DNA of 64,000 nucleotides. Source: Eimeria necatrix (Eukaryota > Apicomplexa > Conoidasida > Eucoccidiorida > Eimeriidae). Both the position numbers and the translations under genes were made by a program. Shown here in pieces: positions 33,391 through 44,874 of the stretch (positions are counted from its first letter, which is position 1; the number at the start of each line of letters is the position of its first letter). The notes under the pieces were generated by a model. It saw only the letters and a program-made list of their open reading frames with translations. It had not been told where the DNA came from and did not search any database. Location of the stretch: positions 124,001-188,000 of the forward strand of contig NW_013654875.1 of NCBI RefSeq assembly GCF_000499385.1, given 5' to 3'.

Positions 33391-35290
33391 TCTCGATCCC
33401 AGAATCCAATGGCCCAGGAGCTTGCACCGACTGTTCCAGCACATAAATCAACCTCCAAACAAAACTTTACAATATCTGATCACTTTCCGATACTGTATTT
33501 TCTTCACAGATACATATATGCCGGCTGCTGTGACCGGAATACTCACCAGCGATCCATCCAGCATCGTGTACAAGCCATCACGAATAAGAGGACAGGAATC
33601 GGCGAAGGAAGAGTTTATATTGAGAAAACTTCACAATATAAAAATACTCTTAAAAGGAGGGCACTGAGAAGCTGCTGACTTCAAAGAAGATACTGCTCGT
33701 GGTAGAGCGATCCTGTGAAGGTCACCATGGCACGTGGTGACCTGCTGACTCTACAGCCTTTAAATATAGAAATCCTCAGATAAGCCAAAAGATAAGTCAC
33801 AAAAATTGCATAAAGCGCGAGTAGGAAATCTGCATAACCCGAATAATTGTCAGACACCACGTACGCTTGCGTACCCAGAGGTTTGGTCTGCCTTTACCGA
33901 TGCTTCTACTAGTCGATATTTCAACCAAAGAATCTTCTAACTTCTTGATTAGTTGATTCCTTTTAAAGCAGAAATATTGCTTATTATTTGTGATTGAATA
34001 AAACTAATTCGTGCTATTTCTTGTTCCTTCTCGACACACCTCTGTATTCCAAACTGCACGAGCACCACTACCACACAGCTCAGCAGCGACTAACCACGCC
34101 GGGTGCTGAGCTTGCCGGGTGCACTCATTTAACAAACTGAAAATTTATTGCTTTTAGTCAACGAAAAGCTCTGCAAGTGAAAGATTACTCGTTCGACTCG
34201 TTTGAGTTAGTTCATGCGTGCCTGGGATGCCTAATGCTTTTATGATATGCACAACGAATCTCAGTAAAAAGTACCTAGAGCTGAAACAATGCATGAGGAT
34301 GCTGCTTGAATGTATTAAGTGTAACAAAGGCCGTAAGCGGCCATCGGCTTCGCTGTGAAGGTTCATGGAGGGCCGAAATATGTGGTCCTGTCTGCTTACA
34401 TGCATGAGCTTAGGGGAATCCAACGGCAATAGGCATCTGGCAAACTAAAGTTCCTGTATATAAAGCTGTCTGTAGCTTATCAGTGGCCATTTTCGTATAT
34501 TAGCCCCCATGCATCAGCCTAATGAAACCCTCAACCAGCAGGCCTGTTGGCTGTCGTGTGCGGTATTGCTTGTTTGACCTAGCTCAAGTTCCCCATTAGG
34601 TATATAAGAGCGTTGCAAAACATGTCACATGCACATGTGACGACAGGGGCATCGGGGAGATGAAACACTGCGTGCATTTCTGACAAGGGCTGAGCCAATA
34701 GGAGGGGAAGCTTTCTACGTAGAATTGGTCCTAGGGCTGTGCAATCCATGCGCCATATGACGGTTTCTGGCGCACTGTGATGACTTAAATTTATCATCAG
34801 CGTTAACAGACTCAGCGCATTATACCACTGGGGCTGAATAGCTGCTGGGAATCTCAGTTCTGTTTGAAGGCAGTGTAACTCGCAGAAGCCCAGATGACTT
34901 TACGTTGTCGCTGGAATCATGAGACTTGGTTGCATCCCAGCTTTTAAAGAGCAGATTAACAAGAACGATGAAAACGTTGGTGGCACAACATCGGCGAACC
35001 AGCATAGCGATTTTCTCTCGGATATAATCTCATTGGTTAACTGCTGAAAGCTGGACGCTTGCACGTTGAGGAAAGTCATAGTGAACAGAGATTTGATGCT
35101 TAAGCATGTCTGTGCACTCGCCTCCTTACTAATTTGTACGTGCCTACACATGTTGTGTGCATGCATGTATATTATATCGGCGCAGAAATAGGCACTCATA
35201 CAGAAGCATGCGCGGGTTAATCCCTGCTGTTTGTTTTCATCTTTGCTCACTGACAAGACCAGGGCGTCTTCTTTGTTTTGAAAATGTGTT

Positions 35291-35560
35291 CGGCGACAGG
35301 CCGCTGCACCAGAACTTGGATGAGGTCACTCTGCACCAGAGGCTGGCCTCATCCAACCTCAAAACAAGTGCAACAGTTACAACGCAGTATGCGAGGGCAT
35401 CGAAGACACGGGTGTAAGCAGCAAGAACAACAGCCATAACGACGGGTGTAATTATTAGTCCGCCGTCTACATGGTCTTCTGCTACACCAGAAATAGGATG
35501 AGGCCAGTCTCTTGTGCAGAGTGGCCTCACGCAAGTTCTGGTGCAGAGGCTTATCGCCGA
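35291..35560. repeat. Long inverted repeat, arms about 65 bp, spacer about 140 bp
   Basis: Left arm 35291-35355 and right arm 35496-35560 are inverted copies with a few mismatches (core CTGCACCAGAACTTG against CAAGTTCTGGTGCAG; GGCCTCATCC against GGATGAGGCC). The left arm belongs to repeat R2; the right arm is an extra inverted copy. Other R2 copies lack it. Confidence 0.75.
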
Positions 35561-36489
35561 ATGTAATATATAGTACATCTATGAACAACTGGCTGAATGT
35601 TGGACCTAAAATTAAGGTCGACGTGACAGATCAGATCTATATAGAAAATTAGCACACGTAATTTTCAGGAAAAAGAGCATGATCACCAATGACGGTAGCG
35701 CACAAATTTTCCGGAAAGTGTGCGCCGAATTGTATTTCAAGTGCCATGACTCTTATATTGAATGCAGGTTCCCTCGTTACCTTTGTTTCTAAGATATACC
35801 TCTTCATCTACTGGTGGATCTAATGCCTACTACCATAATTTGACCAAAGTGGAGTCAAAATGAAGGCAAGTAACTAAAAAGTACCTGGATAAAACTGCAT
35901 ATAGCTCCTGATCTGACAGTAGTGCACATTGGGACAATTTGTCAAGCATTCTTTTGGGGGTTTTCCGACACATTACTCATAATTTCATGCGCTGTTGGCT
36001 GTTTTGGAGTGGCCCGCATGAGGCGCTGCTGGCGCTGTAAACAGGAGCCCTGATCGCTCATTCATATTTTTCGGAAAGAAGAATCCACGGGTAACCGCAG
36101 GTGCGACGGTTGCTTCCACACAGCATATTCAGTCTACTCAAGAAAACACACTCCCAGGTCCTTGTCAATATTTTTATTCTTTTGATGCAATTTGTAGCGA
36201 AGCTGTGCCCCGCGGCACACCGTTTTCCTTTCCTGTGCAGATTCATTCAAGGTTAGGTAAGAATGAGGCGCACTCGAGATTGCTGCAATACTCCGTTCGG
36301 GGCTCGTCATTGCGAAATAAAGTGCAGGACCCTCACCTTCGCCGTGGTAAGCAAACAATTCTTACGCATAGGGAGATGCAGGGTCCTTTTGGCCACACCA
36401 CCAATCGCCGCTTCTCAGCAGCTTTTACTGAATTGGTTTGGGCTACTGTATGCCGGTTTTGCAGCATAGATGAGCTAGAAATTGGTCCC

Positions 36490-37170
36490 AGAGAGCGCTG
36501 AGGCTTGGAACAAACTGAGGCTGGACAGTACGTTAGTGGCAGCAAGAACAAATACAAGCAAGTCACTCAGGAAATCTCTGGGTCGACACTCCACATAGCG
36601 GAATACAAGCTAGGAAAACTGTGGCTGCAGGTCAATATTTTATAGGCTTTTTACCGATCCGCTCAGGCCGAAGTGTTTCAAACTAAAGTTTTCAAAGGAT
36701 CCCTAACTTTAGCAAATTTCGGCAGCAGCTGCCGCATAGCATACTCTTTGTTTCGCAACTGAACAGCACGCCCTTGAAGAAAGCGCACACTAGGATCTTG
36801 TACTACACAAAACTGTCGGAAACCCCGTATTTGCGCAGCCAACAGCTTTGGCAGGTATACAGGGGGAACTCTGGACACACGAGTCGCAGCCGCAGGCCAA
36901 TCCAATTGGATGCTTTTTGTAAATAGAGTCTATAAATCCTACTATGATGCCTGAACGAGGCTTTGCCCGTTCTCAAGCCAAAACGCGCTTCAGAAGAAGA
37001 ATTGGGCGTGAAGTTTAAAAGCCACAGAGGTAGCGCTGTTAGCTCATTTAATGGGAAGCACTTTCAGTGTTTTTACATGGAAATGCGTGATGCACAATGA
37101 GTTTAATGAGGATGAAACTAGACACTTCTTACAGTGCAAGCTAAATAAGTGATACTAAGATGTGGCGGGA
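36490..37170 (-). repeat. R1 block copy before SAG 8
   Basis: Copy of the type-A 3'-flank block (see 13530-14160), directly downstream of exon 5 of the gene at 37341-38809. Confidence 0.55.
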
Positions 37171-37340
37171 AGAAAAGCCTTCTCGCTACGTTCTTGGCCA
37201 GAGCTGCTCTTTATCAGCCGCTTGAAGCACGCAGCAAAGGAGTTCAGAAGAAGCCGTCTTAGGGATTGGGAAATGCCGCCCTAAGAAATCTGCACAAGCT
37301 CTGCAACTCCAGTAGGCGCTCTGTAATTTGTTCGTCCATC

Positions 37341-38809
37341 TTAAGTCAGAAGAATCAAGGCGAGCGACAACAGACCTGTAGCAGCGCTGGGAACCGAGAT
37401 TGACGCTGCGCCTGTCTCCGTTTCCCAGAGAGCATTGTAAAGCTCAGTTCTGCAAACGACAAGATACAATTACCAATGCTTAGCCTTTATAATCCCAGCG
37501 CACAAAGTAGCGTGCTCTTGATTGATCATGCCGGTAATTTACCGCTTACGTGAAAGGCGCTTCCCCATTTTGGAGTGGCTCTACGAAGTAGCAGAATAAA
37601 ATGTTGTGGCCTCCTGTGCAGTCTTTGGTGGCGGCGCATGAAACCTTTGTGCTCTTGCTTGACATCAAAAACGCAACATTGCTGGCCGCCACATTATTAA
37701 AGGGAACTTCATTAATATCATATTTGCCTGTCGACGGGTCGAAGCGAGATCTGCAAAACGTAGGTGATGATGGTTACGGTCCAACAATTAAGAGACATGC
37801 TTTTTTGAGCTGCTGGCAGACAAGAGAGCGCAGATGCAAAAATTGTGAAACTGGCTAAGAAAAAGTAGATAAAACGAGCGACGGACTCCTTGAGGTGGCT
37901 AAGCCCAGCTGTGTAAGTCTCCTCGATCAAAGCGTTGCAATCGAATTTCGTGTCATATGCAAATGGGATCACGAGCCCGGGATACTGCAGAGCAACGGAA
38001 AAGCAAGCAGTTTCGAAGCCCCCTGAATAAGTATAAAAACAGATTTCTTCTTGACCTGCAGCTGTCTACCATTTTAGCGGGTAGTGATAGTTGAGCGCGC
38101 CTAGTGTTGTAGCTCATAGCTCTTACTAGAAGTCATACCGTTTCTGCGTTTGCGCTTGCTGCCGAGTCACACGTAGTTGCATCCGTGCCCGCAAGCTTTG
38201 CTGCAATCGTTTTAGCAGTGGTATTCTCCTCACCCTCCTTTTTTAACTTTTTCAAACTTTCTGTCACCTCGTTGTCTTGTGCCTTGGTTAGGGCTTCTAA
38301 CAGGCCTTTGACAGCTCCCGTCCTCATGGTGTTTATGATTGTCAGGCACTCTGAAAACAACATAACACGAGTTCAATGCCAAAGCGGCCATATCTTCGCA
38401 GTTGCTCCCACTGGGCCATCTAGTAACCAACTAAGGAGCACATAGAGGGACATGCATTGAAGCGCCGCTGCAATGCCATCTACAGAAAACTTTTGAGGTT
38501 AAATGGCACTGGAATGCATTGTAGGTATCATAATGTCTAAGAACAACCTCCGTAGACCAGCATATCTCCGCAAATCGAAGTATGGCAGTGTAAGCATCAT
38601 TCATTTTTTTCTCTCGTTCATGGTTCACCATCAGTTTTGTCGTCGGCTTTGGGCGCCGTCTGTTCAATCGAAATAAATAGTGCAAAGCCATCACGGCTCT
38701 CTTGAGAGCTTTCTGTGGCAGAGCGAAGGGAAAGCGCTGATGAGAGCTTCGGTGTGGCCACACTTGCGAGCACGCCGGCATAACAAGCAATCAAACCTAC
38801 GCGAGTCAT
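37341..38809 (-). CDS. SAG-family surface antigen 8 (type A)
   Basis: Complete five-exon gene: complement(join(37341..37449, 37550..37750, 37887..37984, 38139..38350, 38629..38809)), 266 aa. Exon 1 begins M-T-R-V-G-L-I-A-C-Y-A-G-V-L-A-S (signal peptide). Exon 2: C-L-T-I-I-N-T-M-R-T to T-T-C-D-S-A-A-S-A-N, with a Lys/Glu-rich centre (L-K-K-L-K-K-E-G-E-E). Exon 3: Y-P-G-L-V-I-P-F-A-Y, F-D-C-N-A-L-I. Exon 4: V-S-C-A-A-T-K-D-C and L-F-C-Y-F-V-E-P-L. Exon 5: Y-N-A-L-W-E-T-E-T-G-A-A-S, then V-P and a hydrophobic GPI-type tail ending L-L-T. All six cysteines and all splice sites are intact. With SAG 3 it is one of only two clearly functional type-A genes in the window. The conserved type-A box lies 90 bp upstream. 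Confidence 0.93.
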
Positions 38810-41388
38810 CGTGGGGAAGTAGGTTTGTTACTAACAAAGTGAGAACACGTAGAACCGAACGAGTCGGCAAAAATAGAAGAAAGGAGAAAAAACAGAGAAT
38901 GACGGCCTGTATCATTTGATAGCAACGGTTAGTGATTATGTTGTGTGTGTTTGACAAGCAATGCGCAGACGAGCACAAATGCCTCGATCTCAGCACCCAG
39001 TCATTCGAGAAATTGCTTCGACATTTCCAGAAATTTTATATGCCTTTGAGAAAAAAACATTCTGGAGTCTTATTCCTTTGTAGCGCCGTATTTCTCTCCT
39101 CTCAGAGATATTTACGCCGGCAGGAGCGCAGATCCCAGGAGCCACACGCCATCCAGAATACAGCGCAGAAAGCTGTTACAGGAAATATTTCCACATAGAA
39201 ATCATAAGCAATAAGGATCCTCTTTTTAATAAACATGTTTTGAGGTTTTTGAGATGAAGCATTATTCTGTGTTCGTCACAGCAAGGTTGTTTGGAAGTTA
39301 GGCATTGTGTGACCAGATGGTGACTTGGATCCTCACACGCTGCCGAGGACAAAATTTCTGAACAGAGCTGGGCCATACAACATTTTCCATTGAAAAGTAA
39401 GTAGGCAGGCTTAATAGTCCAATAAAAGGCCACAAGCCGTGCACGCTCGCGTAACCGTGTTACTTTTGCTATTGCTTTATCGGACCGACTCTCTATCATA
39501 GAACCTCGAGATTTTTCCCACCAGTGTTTACCTTGAACCTTATAACAGAGCATCTTATAACAGGAGGCATGTTTCTTTATAATAATTTCGACTGCGACCA
39601 TTTCGTATGGACTTTTGTTCGCCTGCAAATCACTTTGGTCTTTTGGAAGCATCGCAATCGGACCAGCCACTGGTGCTGTAATGCCAGCGGATGCAGAGCT
39701 ACTTGAACTAGATTTTTACAAAGGCCCTATTTACTTTACCAAGCCAGATACAAGCTTCGCATAGTCACTCTTGCGCATGTATATATTTCAGTGCAGGTCT
39801 ACTCAAATGAATTCAACATCTACCGAGCTAGTAGCACCACAGAAAATGTTGTCTGCAGAGAAGAAGCGGATCTCTTTGCATTTTAGACTCCATACAACTA
39901 AGCAACGGAGCAAGGAGCCCCTGCGTGTGCTACCAGAGGCACTGGGCACAACCAGCAAGCCTCTTGACTGTCATGCATGGCAGTGTTTGTCTACTCCGAT
40001 TCGGCTTCTTCCCACGGTACACTAAAGCATTTTAACAGTGTCACAACAGGAGCTAAGCGAAGAGAAGCAAAAGTTAGGATGACAAACTTGACGAGAGGCC
40101 CACATAATTTACTTATTCTTTGATGTTTGGAGCCATGAACGGTGCAGTTCGTTCCCCTACCACTACGTTCTTGTAACACCCTCCGCGGTATGAAGTGGAT
40201 CAGGTCACTGCTAAACTAGGCAACCATAGCGGTCTTGGAAAAGTCGCTGCTCTTTGGAAGCAATGTACCTTGAGGGCCAAAATTTCCACTGTTGCTTATA
40301 CTGCGAAGTGAAACTGCATCCACACATCTTCGAGACAAGCGAGCATCAACCCACTGTCGAAAAAGTGCCACATATTAGACTTCAATTGCACCGAAGTTGT
40401 GAGTCTTAGGTCACTAATTACGAGGTGAAATTTTGATGCCCAATAAACTGTACGCTTTCATGGCGATTGCAAGCCTTAGCCCTTTCTGGATCGACACTTT
40501 AACCACAAATTTATATGCAAGCACATCATTTGCACGTGCACGTTCATGCATGTGGATAAATGTATGTGTTTAGTAACATCTGCGCGTGAGTACATGCACC
40601 AATAACGAAGGTCCAGTCACTTGCCTCTACTGATACATACCTGTAGTTTGTTCATATTTGCCCACTGTTGCCTCCGGAACTTTCTCTTTGTTCCGTAAGC
40701 CTGTCCCCCAGAGTTTAGCTTAGCAAATAACATGCATACGCTTCTTTTGACTTTGAGATTATCTACGGTATAACAGAACTCAGTGAGACGTGCGGGAAAA
40801 GCCCAATTCTTGTAGCTGCTCCTGTTCTGACTGCCAGCAATGTGATTTCGGACTGCCCTGCGCAGCGCCACTTCCATTACAGCTGTTTGTGAGTTGAGCC
40901 CGAATTTTCGTCACGTTCTTTTTATCGATATCGTGCATAAGATAATCGATTTCATGTTTGAAAAATCTGATGCAGCTTCATTAAGACACGAATACCAATC
41001 ATACTCCTTATAACGATGGGCGTGGAACTTTTAGGCAGTATGAAGTACTGACATTGACGTGCACAACTATACATATGATCTTTGGTGATGGTATTTTCAG
41101 GACGTTTTCACGCTATAATTTCAACCCATATATAATCGCGGTGTTTACTCTTCTTCGGTCTGCTGCCAGAGCATTCTCGTACATTCCAGACTGGCGCATT
41201 TATAGATGTTCAGTTTACTTTGGTCTTAAAAGGACAATATGGGGAACAGAAAGCACAAGGCAGAAAAAACTGGTTTAAAAGTTCCGAACTGGATCTAATT
41301 TGAGAATGCGCTTCGCCGGAAAAGCATGGTTCCTTGGACAACGGAATCCCAAAGCCAAACAGCGGTAATTGCCACATGTGGTTTTCAC
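38810..41388. other. Upstream of SAG 8 and strand-switch region
   Basis: 38899-38946 is the type-A box; 38950-39550 is type-A upstream sequence. To the left SAG loci are on minus and to the right on plus, so the junction of the inverted section lies in or near 39.7-41.4 kb. A 164-codon minus frame at 39176-39670 crosses repeated flank and has no family signature. Parts of 40100-40900 resemble 54500-54700. Confidence 0.45.
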
Positions 41389-41497
41389 AAATGAGCTTTA
41401 AAATGCTCTCTTAAGAGTGGAATCAGGCACAACTTCTATCTAGGCCCCCAGCCTTGTCGGCGCTCTCTTCTCCGTCGCTTTGATCCTTCTGACCTAA
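41389..41497 (+). pseudogene. Lone type-A SAG exon 5 remnant, plus strand
   Basis: The 109-bp segment keeps the exact exon-5 length and frame to a TAA at 41495-41497, with N-E and A-L-I/L-L-type residues and the tail (A-L-F-S-V-A-L-I-L-L-T). The acceptor CAG is CAC, and an in-frame TAG replaces TCG in the middle. Exons 1-4 are missing. An inverted R1 block follows directly (41540-42240), as after a normal type-A gene on this strand. Confidence 0.8.
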
Positions 41498-41539
41498 GTC
41501 TGAGGAACAAACTGAAACGTAGCTGGTGAAGATGTCGAA

Positions 41540-42240
41540 GTTCTAAAAATTCGTGGTAAGGCATTCATAACTCATCGAAAGGTTGGCTTCTGTACTCCAC
41601 TGCTGCCCACTGCAAATGCTTGACGAAGAGGACGTTTGGCCAAGGACGCATTTTATCTTTCTATCCCCACAAAATCTAACTACAACTTCGCAGCTTGCGC
41701 TGTTTGGATTGCCTAGTATCAATATCATTAACTTCTCTGCGCATCGCAAATTTCCATACGAAACCGCTCACGGTATTTTCCATCAGTGAGCTGACTGGGC
41801 TCGTTGAGTGACTCTAGATTTCGCAGACAAGTGCCTCCTCTGAAGTGCATTTTCACCTAAGAATGCGCATAACCCTCTCCGAAGATCATGACGGAAATTC
41901 TAGACTCAGTTTATTAAAAACACTCAGTCGGCCAGGCGAGAGGCTTCGACTCTGGCTGCCTAGAGTGTCTCCTGTACTCACCTGACAACTCACCTGACAG
42001 AGCTGTTAGCTGCGCGAAGTCAAAAGCTCCCATAGTGAAACAGAAATTCTGATAATTTTAAACAGCATCTGTTCTAGTCTTTGTTTGCTTTTTGCTTTTA
42101 AGAAGTGCCACTCAGTTGAGAGACAAAGAATATGCTCTGGTGCATCTGTTGGTGCTTTGGAGCTTGCCGAAGACAAGGTTTCTTTGAAGTTGCAACTTTT
42201 AAATCTTCTAACGTGAGAGAACTGGAAATATTTGCAAATT
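41540..42240 (+). repeat. R1 block copy, inverted
   Basis: Inverted relative to the R1 copies at 13.5-37.2 kb, consistent with the plus-strand orientation of this section. It follows the exon-5 remnant at 41389-41497. Confidence 0.5.
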
Positions 42241-42569
42241 GTGACCCCGTAATTCTCCTAGCATGTATTTCGCAATATTTCGCTTTGTTTTCGAGATTAT
42301 TGAGCGACTTGCTTGTGTTTGCTCATGTTGACACGGCGCAATGTGCAACACCATTATGTTCCGAACCTTAGAGTTCTCTGGGACTAGTTCTGAGCTCACC
42401 CAGGTTGCAAACGCGATCTGCAGTATCCCAAAGCAACTCAGCAAAAACTGGTGAGAAGCTGCGTCCGCTGGCGTAGTCTCACTTCTCTATTCTGAAACAT
42501 AGTTTACTGATCACAGCTCATGTAAGGACACAGCACTTTACAGCGCAGTATAGTTTCAAGATTTCTGCT

Positions 42570-43050
42570 CATGTTATTCTTTTCGCTGGACAACCTTTGG
42601 AGCTTTTTTCGTTTCGTGTCTTATTTTCTTCCCCCGACGCATGTTTGTGTCTTGTCTCCTTCCGTCCCCAGTCCTTTCGTGTTTGCCATCTATCTTTTTC
42701 TTTCTTTGCTGACTTCCTTATCTTTTCCCTTCTCCCATTATAATTTGCCGCCTGCCTATTCGTGTTTGCGTCATTCATCTTTCGTTCCTTCCTGTTCTTT
42801 GGTGTCGGCTGGCTCTTCCTGTCTTTTGTGCTCTCTCCTTGCGTCGCCTGTCTCTTAATCTTTCCTGTCACTTTTTGTATCCCGTGCCCTTGCTTCTTTT
42901 GTCTCTTTCTGTCCCATGCTTGCTTTTTCCGGCCTTAAGGTTCCTCCTGTCCCTTCTCTTTTCGTGTCTACTTTTATCGCTTCTTTTCCTGTGTTCTGAC
43001 TCTCCTTCTTCCTATCCGTTTTCTTCCCCGTGTAGTAGTCGAAAATTCCC
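42570..43050. repeat. Polypyrimidine (CT-rich) block
   Basis: Strongly biased to C and T on the plus strand, with frames open in several phases. It is the inverted counterpart of 12820-13320 and has the same place relative to a SAG 2-lineage exon 1. Composition alone explains the open frames. Confidence 0.7.
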
Positions 43051-43149
43051 GATTCAGAGGTTGGCTCGTCCCACGAATGCAGTGTGATAAACGTTACCCT
43101 GAATTTTTGGCCACTTCGAAACAAAAAAAGTGCAAGTAATATCAAATCT

Positions 43150-43202
43150 AACAAAAGATTACGAAAAGCTTAAATATTTTAAGCTTTTCGTAATCTTTTG
43201 TT
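43150..43202. repeat. Perfect inverted repeat, 25-bp arms, 3-nt loop
   Basis: Arms 43150-43174 and 43178-43202 are exact inverted copies (AACAAAAGATTACGAAAAGC and so on) around TAT. It could form a stable hairpin or cruciform. It stands in the upstream region of the exon-1 remnant at 44015. Confidence 0.95.
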
Positions 43203-43329
43203 ACAATTGAGAACGCCACTGTAAAGAGCATGGCTCCGTAAGTAGTGCAGGCTCCAGCGTGCCGAGTGTTTGCCAGTATATCGACAGGAAATCTTGTGTG
43301 CTCAATCAGGAAACTAGGAGATGGCTTGC

Positions 43330-43990
43330 AAACAGTTCTTTACAGTCACGTCGTAGGAAAGGAGAGGCGCAACGGCCCTCCATGCGTGCACGCACAAGTG
43401 GCCACCCTTTGAACCATCAGTTGCTCATGTTAATGACAACTGCAAGTTGCATGTATATTTCATCTTATTTTGGCTATTAGATTCTGCAAATGAATGCCAG
43501 TACAACTTAGCTCGAGCAAGTCCTATAGTCTGACCAGTCCAGTGCGAACCTAATGGTGTGAATGCTTTCCTTGCGGTCAAAGAGCCCACAACACGTGCCT
43601 TCAGAAGCACTCATATCTTCTTAAACACTTTTTGAAAACATTTCAGTGGGAAGCTTCATCGCTGTTCGGTGAGCTGGAGTGTATGCTACATGAGCCGCAG
43701 TATCTTCAGGCGGCTCCATCTGGTCTCACGCGGCATAAAAATGTCGGAAGACTAAATATGGTAGCACAACGCGGTTACACAAAACACACAGTGCTTCAAA
43801 AAGAGTCGAAAACAGGTGGCGGGGTCCTATGCATATTCTTGCCTCAGTGAATGCCAGGATGTTGGGGTTGTCACCTTGATGAGTCGTATCTCGTGCACAC
43901 AATTACTTGCTGCTTCTTCATGCTTCCCCTTCTGGTTCTTCTCTTCCCTTTGTGCGTACTCCCACTGACGTTTGCCAAGCATTTTTCGCG
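43330..43990 (+). repeat. SAG 2-lineage 5' flank block, inverted
   Basis: Inverted copy of the block at 10862-11760. It contains the conserved upstream box at 43861-43883 (GTTGGGGTTGTCACCTTGATGAG), about 150 bp before the decayed exon 1 at 44015. Confidence 0.5.
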
Positions 43991-44014
43991 CTTCGGTTCT
44001 TCCTATTTTCGAGC

Positions 44015-44207
44015 ATATCTTGCATTAATTTGCTGGAGTGCTGTAGATAGTGCTGTGGGGAACAGCTCGCGGTAGCAACCTCAGCAGGCAGGTCAGAGAC
44101 TGTCCCGAGTCAATTTGCAACTGTTAATCATCACTCCAAAAGCCAGAATGAAAGATCATTATTTGGTCAAGCAGCCACGGCTCCTAAACAGGAGGACAAA
44201 ACTGGTG
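44015..44207 (+). pseudogene. Lone SAG 2-lineage exon 1 remnant, 860 bp upstream of SAG 9
   Basis: Matches exon 1 of the gene at 8930-10861 along its length. The start is ATA instead of ATG and the leader has an early TAG, but the splice donor (GGTG|GTGAAT) and following intron-1 sequence are kept. Exons 2-5 of this lineage are absent, and the type-B gene starts 860 bp downstream. Confidence 0.85.
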
Positions 44208-44719
44208 GTGAATTGCAAACACTGGAACAGTGCTAATGTAGGTTCAGCCGCGATTTGATTTATGATTACGAGCGGAGGGAGTTGGGCGTTCGTAGCAAGC
44301 TCTATCGACAGGCTAATGCGCTTCTGTGTGCTTGGCTTGACTTAACGTGTTCGAGATCCCGCCACCCTGTGGACTTCCCGGTCTCACAGGTTACACATTG
44401 CTTGACTCACCTAGAAGAATTCTCGGGCAAAAGCAAAGTAAAATCGGAAATTAGCAGAGATGGGCTTGTCGCTACATGGCGAAACATTGCCCTTGTTGTT
44501 TTTCCGCAGCTCGTAATGCGGGTGAGCGAGAGATGAACAGGCACACGCACGCGTTCCCGTTCCAGATAGCAACTCGTAACCACTCACATCAATAGACCCG
44601 TGAAAGCCCACACACTCAGCTTGTCAAACGTTTTCAGTTAAACCTACATAAAATTGAATACCCAATCAAAATAATAGCTTGGCTCAGATGGCGGGACCGC
44701 GCCGTGGTCTAGCTGGCAG

Positions 44720-44741
44720 CTGGGATTGTCACCTCGATGAG
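44720..44741 (+). promoter_or_regulatory. Conserved upstream box of SAG 9
   Basis: Reads CTGGGATTGTCACCTCGATG with AG following, about 155 bp before the ATG at 44875. This is the clearest copy of the box described at 10998-11018. Confidence 0.4.
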
Positions 44742-44874
44742 CTCTTAATTGCCAATTGCACGCACACATTCGATCCCCAACAGTTGTCCACTTTTTTATC
44801 CCATCACTTGTTGCCCTGTGTATGCTCGTCTACTTTGCCCCTGTGGACCCTTCGGTTCCGTAAGTTATTCCTCA

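Larger units (their letters stand above)
33394..37340. other. Repeated flanks and spacer
   Basis: 33394-34450 continues the type-A 5' flank block, 34450-35350 is R2, and 36490-37170 is an R1 copy before SAG 8. Around 35291-35560 lies a long inverted repeat (own entry). 35600-36480 has no repeat that I can place and no supported reading frame. Confidence 0.45.

Noticed and set aside
35237..35588. 113- and 79-codon minus frames
   Set aside because: They run through the long inverted repeat, which produces similar peptides twice; no family features.
39176..39670. 164-codon minus-strand frame
   Set aside because: Crosses repeated type-A flank sequence (for example the 'ccgtgcacgctcgcgta' segment also at 22235), is not open in the paralogues, and has no recognisable domain.
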